Made by a program: the position numbers and the translations under genes. A DNA stretch of 64,000 nucleotides. Source: Desulforapulum autotrophicum (lineage in GTDB: Bacteria; Desulfobacterota; Desulfobacteria; Desulfobacterales; Desulfolunaceae). The notes beneath the pieces are model-generated. The model saw only the letters and a list, made by a program, of their open reading frames with translations. It was not told the origin of the DNA and ran no database searches. Shown in pieces: positions 34,190-41,751 of this stretch. The stretch is from contig DYJE01000017.1 of assembly GCA_020723285.1 (NCBI GenBank), forward strand, positions 1 through 64,000, read 5' to 3'. Within the stretch, counting starts at the first letter, position 1. Each line of letters begins with the position of its first letter.

Positions 34190-34349
34190 TTGACCCCCCG
34201 GTGAAAGTTTGTCATAATACCGCCCTATGCTCGGGGTTGTTTTGCGCTATGTATAACAATATCAGCGGGTTTGGGGCGTTGAACAGCGCTGCCCCACAAA
34301 AAAATGTGCGCGCTTGAAACAGAAATGGTGAGGGCCGTTCCTGTTTCAA
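34190..34349 (+). promoter_or_regulatory. Promoter and structured leader of the acyl-CoA dehydrogenase gene
   Basis: TTGACC (34190-34195), 17 bp, CATAAT (34213-34218) fits a sigma-70 promoter and would give a ~170-nt leader. The leader holds GGGGC..GCCCC (34273-34295) and a 9-bp perfect inverted repeat TTGAAACAG / CTGTTTCAA (34314-34349). These may be regulatory; no known riboswitch class is recognised. 33910-34189 contains nothing I can support. Confidence 0.45.
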
Positions 34350-34396
34350 ATCAAATATTATTATTTACTTAAGTATATTTTAAGGAGAGATGAATT

Positions 34397-36205
34397 ATGG
34401 CACAGCAAATAGCCGATCGTCGGGACCAGGATTTCGTACTTTATGAAATGATCGACATCACCCAGCTTACAGAAACCGAAAAATACGCGGATTTCAACAA
34501 AAAAACCATCGACATGGTTTTGAATGAAGCCAGAAACCTCGCGGTCAAAGAAATTCTTCCCACCCAGAAAACGGGTGATGTTGAAGGCGTCAAACTCGAA
34601 AACGGCAAAGTCAGCGTTCCTCCTTCATTCCACAGACCTTATGAACTGTTCTGCGCAGGTGAATGGGTCGCCATGGCTGACGATCCCTCCGTGGGCGGCC
34701 AGGGTCTTCCCCACGCTGTAGCCCTTGCCTGCGGTGAGCTCTTCACCGGTGCCAACTGCGCGTTCATGATGTACCCCGGCCTGACACACGGTTGCGGAAA
34801 CATCATCTCTTCAGTGGGTTCTGACAAACAGAAAGAACTGTACCTCAAAAAAGTATTCTCCGGCGAATGGGGCGGAACCATGTGCCTCACCGAAGCCAAT
34901 GCCGGTACCGACGTTGGTGCTCTTGAAACCATCGCCACTCCCAATGCGGACGGAACCTACAACATCGTGGGTAACAAAATCTTCATCTCCGGCGGCGACA
35001 GCGATCTCGTTTCCAACGTGATTCACCCCGTTCTTGCCCGTATCGAAGGCGCTCCCGCAGGTACTCGCGGTATCTCTCTCTTTATCGTTCCCAAAATCTG
35101 GGTCAATGATGACGGAAGCATGGGCGAAGACAACGACGTTGTGATCACCGGTGTCGAGCACAAAATGGGTATCCACGGCAACGCAACCTGCTCCATCGCT
35201 TTCGGTGGCAAAGGCAAATGCCGCGGCACACTCATCGGTGACGTGAACAAAGGTATGAAAACCATGTTCCTCATGATGAATGAAGCCCGTCAGGGCGTGG
35301 CCATGCAGGGTCTCGGCTTTGCATCCACTTCTTACATCAACGCCGTGAACTACGCCAAAGAACGCGTTCAGAGCCCGAAACTGACCGACTTCCTCGAAGC
35401 CGCTCCCAAAGCTGCCACCATCATCAACCATCCTGACGTGCGCAGAAACCTCCTCATCATGAAATCCTACGTGGAAGGCATGAGAGCGATGCTGTACTTC
35501 ATGGGCTTCTGCTTCGACAAAGTTCACACTGCGACAGATGCAGCTGAAGTTGACAAATACCAGGGCTTCATCGAAATGATGACCCCCATCGCCAAATCCT
35601 ACTGCACCGACAAAGGCTTCGACGTTTGCGCCCTCGGTATCCAGGTTTACGGCGGTTACGGCTTCATCGAAGAATATCCCCAGGCACAGCTCCTCAGAGA
35701 CTGCAAAATCACCTCCATTTACGAAGGCACCAACGGCGTTCAGGCCATGGACCTCCTCGGTCGTAAACTGGGTATGAAAAAAGGTAAACCCATGATGGAT
35801 CTCATGGGCGAAATCAACAAAGCCATCGCCAACGCCAAAGCCGCCGGTCTTGAAGACCTTGCAGGCAAAGTGGAAGTGGCCCTCGGCAAACTCGGTGAAT
35901 GCGCCATGATCCTCGGCGGCGCAGCCATGAGCGAAAAAGTCCTCGACGCTTTCGGTTCCGCCACACTGTTCCAGGAAGCTGCCGGCGATCTCATGATGGC
36001 CTGGATGCACCTCTGGAGAGCCACGGTTGCCAAAGGCAAAATCGAAGGTGCCAAGAAAAAGGAACAGGCCTTCTACGAAGGTCAGGTTATCACCGCTGAA
36101 TTCTTCATCAACCACATGCTGCCCGTCGGTCTTGGCAAAATGGAAGCTGTCAAAGGTCTGACTTCTTCCATCATGGCTATGCCCGAAGACGCGTTCAACG
36201 CATAA
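34397..36205 (+). CDS. Acyl-CoA dehydrogenase, large C-terminal-extended (DmdC-like) type
   Basis: 602 residues, longer than the ~380 of short/medium-chain enzymes because of a C-terminal extension after the YEGTNGVQAMDLLGRK motif, whose Glu (in YEGTNG) is the catalytic base position. FAD/substrate motifs MCLTEANAGTDVGA and GVEHKMGIHGNATC are present. This is the DmdC-like branch (3-methylmercaptopropionyl-CoA and related dehydrogenases) that is common in anaerobic fatty and aromatic acid degraders. Codon use is strongly biased (AAA, GGC, GAA), suggesting high expression; this also creates a long open frame on the other strand. Strong ribosome binding site (AAGGAGAG) and terminator. Substrate unknown. 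Confidence 0.9.
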   Translation: MAQQIADRRDQDFVLYEMIDITQLTETEKYADFNKKTIDMVLNEARNLAVKEILPTQKTGDVEGVKLENGKVSVPPSFHRPYELFCAGEWVAMADDPSVGGQGLPHAVALACGELFTGANCAFMMYPGLTHGCGNIISSVGSDKQKELYLKKVFSGEWGGTMCLTEANAGTDVGALETIATPNADGTYNIVGNKIFISGGDSDLVSNVIHPVLARIEGAPAGTRGISLFIVPKIWVNDDGSMGEDNDVVITGVEHKMGIHGNATCSIAFGGKGKCRGTLIGDVNKGMKTMFLMMNEARQGVAMQGLGFASTSYINAVNYAKERVQSPKLTDFLEAAPKAATIINHPDVRRNLLIMKSYVEGMRAMLYFMGFCFDKVHTATDAAEVDKYQGFIEMMTPIAKSYCTDKGFDVCALGIQVYGGYGFIEEYPQAQLLRDCKITSIYEGTNGVQAMDLLGRKLGMKKGKPMMDLMGEINKAIANAKAAGLEDLAGKVEVALGKLGECAMILGGAAMSEKVLDAFGSATLFQEAAGDLMMAWMHLWRATVAKGKIEGAKKKEQAFYEGQVITAEFFINHMLPVGLGKMEAVKGLTSSIMAMPEDAFNA

Positions 36206-36228
36206 TGGTTCAGATTTAGAGGTTGTTT

Positions 36229-36265
36229 CGCCGGGCCGTTTCACAACGGCCCGGCGTTTTTTTTT
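36229..36265. terminator. Rho-independent terminator, probably bidirectional
   Basis: CGCCGGGCCGTT-tcac-AACGGCCCGGCG is a perfect 12-bp stem followed by nine T residues. It ends the acyl-CoA dehydrogenase transcript, and its T-run reaches the stop codon of the convergent kinase gene (36264). Confidence 0.93.
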
Positions 36266-38438
36266 ACTTCAAGTCCGCATTCCCGTAACCGTAATACCCG
36301 TATCTTCCGTAATAATCGTAAGTCCCTTTCCGTTCGTCGGCTCCGTTGATGACGAGGCCCGTCACGTGTATCCGCAGATCCCTGAGCTGTTTGACACCTT
36401 TTTTCGCGATGTCGTAGGTCGTTTTGCCTGCACGGGCCACAAGGAGAACGCCGTCGGCCACGTTGCTGAGAATCAGGGCGTCGGAAACTGAAAAGAGGGG
36501 CGGCGAATCCAGGATGATGATGTCGTAATCCACCCTCAGGCGGTCGATAAGGCTCGTGAAACGCCGGGAGCTGAGAAGCTCCGAGGGATCGGGAGGGGTC
36601 GGCCCCGCCGTCAGAAGACTCATGGCCGGGACGGTTGTGATGGAAAGCTCTGTATCCCCGGCGAGATAGGTGCTGAGCCCCAGAGTGTTGGGGACTCCGT
36701 AAACGCTGTGGGTTCTTGGACGCCTCAGGTCGGCGTCCAGAATCAGCACTTTTTTGCCGATCTGGGCCATGGCCGAGGCGATGTTGGACACGGTGGTGGT
36801 TTTCCCTTCCCTGGGAGACATACTTGTCACGAGAAGGCAGGCCGGAGGATGGTCAGCCGAAGAAAGAAGCACGGCTGTCCGGATGGCTTTGTAATTTTCG
36901 GATAATTCGGACAGAGGCTCAAGGGCCACCATGTGCTCCACGTTTTTCTTTTTGCTGCGGAGAAAAGAGATCACGCCAAGCACTGGAACGCCGAGTCGCT
37001 GCTCGGCTTCATCGGCGGATTTGATGGTGTTGTCCAGATAATCGACGAAAAAGGCGAGCCCGATGCCGAAAAGAAGTCCGAGAATGAGGCCGAGGGCGAG
37101 TTTTCGTTTTTTGTGTGTGCTGACCGGCTGATCGGGGACTTTCGCGGCCTGGACCGTCCAGACGTTGACGGTCTGGATTTTTTCAGCCATGGCCTGTTCC
37201 TTGATTTTCGATTCCAGGGCACCGTAAAGATTACGGTTCGACTCAGCGTCACGCTTCAGGATTTTATACTGGATGTATTTGTCGTTGAGATTGTTCGCCT
37301 CGTTTTTAGCCTGGGCCAGAAGCTGGTTCAGGTCCTTTTCATGGGTTTTTGCCAGTTCGTAGTCGTTGGTGATTTCCTGGATCAGGCGTTTCACTTCTTT
37401 GGCGCGGCTTTCTTCAAGCCCTTCGAGGGCGTTCTGGGCCTTGATCATGGACGGGTGTTTGCGGCCGAATTTTCTGGAATACTCGATCACGGTCTGCTCG
37501 GCCCGGATGATGTCCTGACGGAGATCCTGGAGTACCTTGTTGCCTGATATTTCGGGAATGGTTTCGGCCTCGCCGGGCTTCAGGTTTTTCAACGCGTTCG
37601 TGACCGCTTCGAGCTGCTTTCGCTTGGTTTCGGCCTGGGTCAGCTGGCTGCTGAGGGCCGCCATTTTTTCAGGCACGATGGCAATTTTGTCTTCGATGGT
37701 GACGATGTCCTTTTCACGCATGTAGTCGCTCAGGGCTCTTTCTGTCTGTTCCAGCCGGTGACGCTCTTCATCGGCTTTTTTGCTCATCCAGTCCACGGCG
37801 TAGCTGGCGGATTTCATGCGCATGTCCAGAAGTTCGTCGTTGTAGGCTTTGACAAGACCCTCGGCCACCATCTGGGCGATGACTGGGTTTTTGGAGGTGT
37901 AGGCGATTTCGATGATGCGGGTGTCTTTCACCGGAGTGAGTTCGGTGTTCCTGATGATCATTTCGGCGATGACTTCAGCATCGGAAGGGCCGACCCGCTT
38001 TTTTCTCAAGGCTTCGGGAAGAGCGTCGGTGACCGCCTTTTCATCATGGTCACGGCCATTCACAACCCCCTTGAACCATATGGAAACGGCGGAGGGTTTT
38101 TCGCTTTCCGCAAGAAAAAAAAGCTTGTACGTGGTGTCAAGGGCCAGGGACTTCACGACCCGAAGGGCCACTGAGGACCCGGTGATGATATTGGCCTGGG
38201 TTTCGAGAAACTCGGGGTCCCAGGATCTGTAGGCGTACACACTGCTTTCCACCAGCGGGTTGGGGTCGCTTTTTTCCACGAGAATCCGTGTGGTGGACCG
38301 GTAAAGAGGCACACGCGACGATGTGAAGGCTGCGATGACACTTAAAGTGAAAACGATGATGAAGACGGATAAAACCAGGTTCCTTCGTTTGCGGATCACC
38401 CGGATGTAGTCTCTCAAATGAATTTCTTTTTCCTGCAT
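36264..38438 (-). CDS. wzc: Polysaccharide co-polymerase / BY-type tyrosine kinase (Wzc-like)
   Basis: 724 residues. N-terminal Wzz domain with a first membrane helix (~23-40), a long periplasmic coiled-coil region (~200-400), a second helix near 455-475 (LALGLILGLLFGIGLAFFVDY), then the BY-kinase domain: Walker A MSPREGKTTT, Walker A' VLILDADLRRP, Walker B IIILDSPP. The tail is the tyrosine cluster YDYYGRYGYYGYG, the autophosphorylation site. Controls chain length and export of exopolysaccharide with the Wza-like protein 52 bp upstream in the operon. Confidence 0.94.
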   Translation of the reverse strand: MQEKEIHLRDYIRVIRKRRNLVLSVFIIVFTLSVIAAFTSSRVPLYRSTTRILVEKSDPNPLVESSVYAYRSWDPEFLETQANIITGSSVALRVVKSLALDTTYKLFFLAESEKPSAVSIWFKGVVNGRDHDEKAVTDALPEALRKKRVGPSDAEVIAEMIIRNTELTPVKDTRIIEIAYTSKNPVIAQMVAEGLVKAYNDELLDMRMKSASYAVDWMSKKADEERHRLEQTERALSDYMREKDIVTIEDKIAIVPEKMAALSSQLTQAETKRKQLEAVTNALKNLKPGEAETIPEISGNKVLQDLRQDIIRAEQTVIEYSRKFGRKHPSMIKAQNALEGLEESRAKEVKRLIQEITNDYELAKTHEKDLNQLLAQAKNEANNLNDKYIQYKILKRDAESNRNLYGALESKIKEQAMAEKIQTVNVWTVQAAKVPDQPVSTHKKRKLALGLILGLLFGIGLAFFVDYLDNTIKSADEAEQRLGVPVLGVISFLRSKKKNVEHMVALEPLSELSENYKAIRTAVLLSSADHPPACLLVTSMSPREGKTTTVSNIASAMAQIGKKVLILDADLRRPRTHSVYGVPNTLGLSTYLAGDTELSITTVPAMSLLTAGPTPPDPSELLSSRRFTSLIDRLRVDYDIIILDSPPLFSVSDALILSNVADGVLLVARAGKTTYDIAKKGVKQLRDLRIHVTGLVINGADERKGTYDYYGRYGYYGYGNADLK

Positions 38439-38490
38439 GGTTTGTCCGGAACAGAGTAAAGTTTAGGGTTATGGAACGTCAGGCGGGCGA

Positions 38491-39048
38491 TCAGAAAAAA
38501 CTTTCGGGAATCACCACCACATCGCCCGGCAGTACGCGCTCATCCAGAGGGACCCGTTCCCTGATTTCTTTTTTCTCTCCATCCGTCCTGATGATATTGG
38601 CGTATTTTTTAGAGGCCTTGGCCGTGTAGCCGGATGCCATGGTCACCAGAATCATGACGGTGGTGTCTTCGTCCAGTTCATAACGGCCGGGTTTGGAGAC
38701 TTCGCCCAAAATGCTCGCTTTCCGGCTTTTGTATTCATCGATGAACACCGTGATCTGGGGATTGACAAGATACTCCTCCCGGACATATTCGGCGGCCAGT
38801 TTTTTTGAAAGATCCGCCGCTGTAACTCCGGCGGCCTGAATGTTTCCCAGAAAAGGGACTTTGATGGAGCCTTCGTCACTGACCCGTACCGTGAGAGACA
38901 GGTCGTCGTGGCCGTAAACGGAAATGGTCAGGCGGTCTCCGGTGCCGATCTTGAAATCCTGGGCTGCTGAAAAAACGGGGCATGAAAGAATGAAGCTGAA
39001 TATGGCCAGGTATATCAATGAGGTTTTCACTATACTATCGGGTTTCAT
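38491..39048 (-). CDS. Polysaccharide export outer-membrane protein (Wza-like, SLBB)
   Basis: 185 residues, short for the family, so it has one poly-export domain (IGTGDRLTISVYGHDDLSLTVRV) and one SLBB domain (ASILGEVSKPGRYELDEDTTV). A signal peptide is evident (hydrophobic residues ~8-28), with no clear lipobox. It forms or caps the outer-membrane channel for the polysaccharide. In operon between the barrel protein and the Wzc-like kinase. Confidence 0.9.
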   Translation of the reverse strand: MKPDSIVKTSLIYLAIFSFILSCPVFSAAQDFKIGTGDRLTISVYGHDDLSLTVRVSDEGSIKVPFLGNIQAAGVTAADLSKKLAAEYVREEYLVNPQITVFIDEYKSRKASILGEVSKPGRYELDEDTTVMILVTMASGYTAKASKKYANIIRTDGEKKEIRERVPLDERVLPGDVVVIPESFF

Positions 39049-39093
39049 GTGCGTTTACATCTGTCTTGTCTGTTTTTCATGAGTCTCTGCGTG

Positions 39094-40353
39094 TCACAGG
39101 GTGGCTGACATGCTGATGAGCATTGTGTTTTTTGAATAGTCCTCATCCGCGTCTCGTCCCCCGGATCTTACGGTTTCGAAGGTGTATGCCGCGTTGAACG
39201 ACAACCAGTCGTTGTAGATATACGAGAGAGACGGTGAAAAGTCCATGGTCAGATCTTTTCTTGAAAGTCTTCCATAATCCTCGTGATTGTAGAAGAAACT
39301 GAAAAAACCGGAGATTCGCTCTGTGATGGCCTGTTCATACACCGCCAGCAGATTGTTTGACCTGATGAAATAGGCGTTGTCCTCGTCGGTTTCGATGAAC
39401 TCGTTTCGGCCCGTGAGACTGACGGAGCTTCGGCCGGTAACGGCATAGTCGGCTTTCAGTTCCAGCTTGAGGGTGGTGCTGTCCCCGTAGATCGATCGGC
39501 TGAAATCCTTTACGTGATAGCCGGTTTTGAAACTTCCGGTTGTTTTATCCGTGATGTCCCAGCGGACTCCCACCAGGTATTCCTGCTCGATACTGTCGAT
39601 GGATTTTCCCGGATCGGTGCTGTTGTTGTAGTCGATGTCCATCCGGACATATTGAAAGAAGAGGGATGTTTTGGGGAAGATGTCAAAAAAACCATAAGCC
39701 GATAACGTGCGGTCGGTTCGATCCTTGACGTCTGCTTTTCGTTCGTAGTCCACGGCGTAAAGGGAGTAATCCAGCCGGAATTTCAGCTTTTCCGTCGGGG
39801 TGTAGGCTATGGAGGGGCTCAGATAATGTCCTTTGAAATCGATATTGTCAAGATTCTGCTCAATCTCGTCATGGGATGAGACGGACTGGCCCAGGAATTC
39901 CAGGGAAAGGCCGCCGGGCGTGTTGTAAAGGGCATAGCCTTCCACCGTCTGGTTGATGTCGTTATGACGGGTGTTTTTAACATACGTTTCAATTTCGGGA
40001 CTGTAGAGGACATAGGTCTGGTAGCGGACGTCGTCGTTGTCGTTGAAACGGGACAGGGTGACTCCACCCGGCGATTCGGCGGCGGTTTCCACAGCGATGA
40101 CCTGTCTGTCCGCTCCGGGAGCTGCCAGCCAGACGCCGGGGCGTGTGTAGAAAACCATGTCGCTTCGTTTGCTTCCGGAGGAGTCGTAGATATTGTCAGA
40201 CCCTCTGGATTCCAGGGTGATGAAAGGATGGACGTGGTTTTCGTCTCCGAAAAGTCCGCTGAAATCCAGTGCGGCGCAAAGGCCGGGCAGGAAAAGCGAA
40301 CCCAGGCAGAGCAAGGTTGAAACCAGGGTTTGTCCGATCCGGGTAACATTCAT
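39094..40353 (-). CDS. Outer-membrane beta-barrel protein of the exopolysaccharide operon
   Basis: 419 residues with a signal peptide (cleavage near LCAALDF) and many alternating amphipathic beta-strands ending in an aromatic residue, and a C-terminus of short strands (TMLISMSATL). It resembles the EpsL/outer-membrane beta-barrel proteins of EPS clusters, which may form the outer-membrane exit or a docking barrel. Low cysteine and no catalytic motif. Located 45 bp upstream of the Wza-like gene. Confidence 0.75.
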   Translation of the reverse strand: MNVTRIGQTLVSTLLCLGSLFLPGLCAALDFSGLFGDENHVHPFITLESRGSDNIYDSSGSKRSDMVFYTRPGVWLAAPGADRQVIAVETAAESPGGVTLSRFNDNDDVRYQTYVLYSPEIETYVKNTRHNDINQTVEGYALYNTPGGLSLEFLGQSVSSHDEIEQNLDNIDFKGHYLSPSIAYTPTEKLKFRLDYSLYAVDYERKADVKDRTDRTLSAYGFFDIFPKTSLFFQYVRMDIDYNNSTDPGKSIDSIEQEYLVGVRWDITDKTTGSFKTGYHVKDFSRSIYGDSTTLKLELKADYAVTGRSSVSLTGRNEFIETDEDNAYFIRSNNLLAVYEQAITERISGFFSFFYNHEDYGRLSRKDLTMDFSPSLSYIYNDWLSFNAAYTFETVRSGGRDADEDYSKNTMLISMSATL

Positions 40354-40392
40354 GAAATCAGACCTTCGGTGTTCATGGGGTCTATGGTTTTA

Positions 40393-41364
40393 TCAGTATA
40401 CACTCACGTTGCTCCGGTGCTTTTCACTGTCGATGGCGTCCCTTCTGTAATTGGCTCTGCCCGGGTCCGGGGGAGTGTACAAGAGGGCGGTTTTCGCTGT
40501 TTCCAGGGCGGCCGCCAGCGCCCGCCGGTCGATGGTGGGATCTGTGGACGCACAGTCCAGAATCCCTTTGTCGCTGACATTGAGGTCAAAGGCCGCTTTG
40601 ACAACCGGGTAGTAGGCGTTGCTGGACCCCAGAGATGAAAGGATGATGCCACATTCGTCGGACCCGATGGACATGGCCGCCGACGTGGTGGCATAAACGT
40701 CCGCACCGGCACCGATGCAGGCTGCGACCACCTGTCCGATGTCTTTGATGTTGTGCGACAGGGCGGCTTCAAGGATGGCCCTGGGAGGAACACCCGCTTT
40801 GACCGACGTTTCGATGGCCCCGGAAACATTGTGGCTTGACGCGATGGACGCCGACACCACGACCATGGGCTGGGCTCCGGCTTTGAGGCATGAGGTGATG
40901 ACGGTTTCCATGGATGCACCGGCGGTCATGGCGGCCGCAATGATGGTTTCCGTTTCATTGCTTGTGGCCAGAACGGCTTTGAGCACGGTTTCGATGGGGA
41001 CGTTGGCGAGGAAACCGGCCTTGACCACACCGGATGGATCTCGGGTGACCCGTGTCAGGGAACGGAGAACGGGATCCACGGAGTCCCCGTCGATGGCCAT
41101 GGTGGTCTGAATGATCACGTAAACCTGAACTCCAGAGGCCAGGGTTTCCTTGACCACTCGGTCGATAACCGATACATGTTCTCCGTCACCTAAGGAGACC
41201 ACGGCGCTTTGAAGCGCTTTGAACCAGTCTTTGTTCGCCGAGTGGGACGGGGTTCCTGTGCCGGCAAAATAAGTCAGGAATAAAGCAAGGCCCACCATGG
41301 TGATCACCCGTGGCAACGAACCGGGCGGTCTGAAGAATTTGAACATGGGATAAATATGTTTCAT
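40393..41364 (-). CDS. Secreted helical-repeat protein in the exopolysaccharide operon
   Basis: 323 residues; not recognised. After a signal anchor (VITMVGLALFLTYFAGTG) the mature protein is a run of short two-helix units, each around 30 residues, with alanine/glycine corners: AAMTAGASMETVITSCLKAG, SASIASSHNVSGAIETSVKA, EAALSHNIKDIGQVVAACIG, TSAAMSIGSDECGIILSSL. This is a solenoid-like pattern. A C-terminal charged tail follows. First gene in the minus-strand EPS operon, 39 bp before the barrel gene. It may be a periplasmic scaffold or polymer-binding subunit, by position only. Confidence 0.65.
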   Translation of the reverse strand: MKHIYPMFKFFRPPGSLPRVITMVGLALFLTYFAGTGTPSHSANKDWFKALQSAVVSLGDGEHVSVIDRVVKETLASGVQVYVIIQTTMAIDGDSVDPVLRSLTRVTRDPSGVVKAGFLANVPIETVLKAVLATSNETETIIAAAMTAGASMETVITSCLKAGAQPMVVVSASIASSHNVSGAIETSVKAGVPPRAILEAALSHNIKDIGQVVAACIGAGADVYATTSAAMSIGSDECGIILSSLGSSNAYYPVVKAAFDLNVSDKGILDCASTDPTIDRRALAAALETAKTALLYTPPDPGRANYRRDAIDSEKHRSNVSVY

Positions 41365-41751
41365 GGCCTGTATTTCCTTTGTTCTTCACCGGCTGTGACT
41401 GGTCATTCTGCCAGGGTGCTGATGATGTGGACGTTAAGATATCCCCCGGCAAATGAGAAACACCCCATTTTGAGGAAGATCATCGCATGATCATGGAGAT
41501 GAAATCCCCGGCCCATGGCCCTCACAGCTTATGAATTCGGATTGATGGTTGATCTCTACCAGAAAGTTTTTTGAGGGTCAACATATTGTTTATTTACTTG
41601 GAACACAGGGATTGCGGGGTTGTTTGCCGTCTCAATACTCTTTTCCGTCTTGAAGATCATGAGCATTCTCTTATGAAAAGCCCTTTGATTTTCAGGTAGA
41701 AAAGAGGTATAAGCAAAATACTCATCATCATAAAAAGGACTGTAATAGCAG
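41365..41751. other. Divergent regulatory region of the exopolysaccharide locus
   Basis: 387 bp between the minus-strand export genes and the plus-strand assembly genes. It must hold both promoters. AT-rich stretches occur at 41580-41600 and 41700-41730, but no clear operator, sigma-54 site or terminator could be assigned. Confidence 0.4.

Noticed and set aside
34096-34317. 73-codon plus-strand frame before the acyl-CoA dehydrogenase
   Set aside because: It spans the likely promoter, lacks a ribosome binding site and has no domain.
34811-36244. 477-codon open frame antisense to the acyl-CoA dehydrogenase
   Set aside because: A by-product of the strong codon bias of the real gene; product is low-complexity His/Phe/Gly-rich with no ribosome binding site.
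41590-41625. Sigma-54 promoter before the exopolysaccharide ligase gene (TGGAACACAGGGATTGC)
   Set aside because: The GG and GC dinucleotides are separated by 12 instead of 10 bases.
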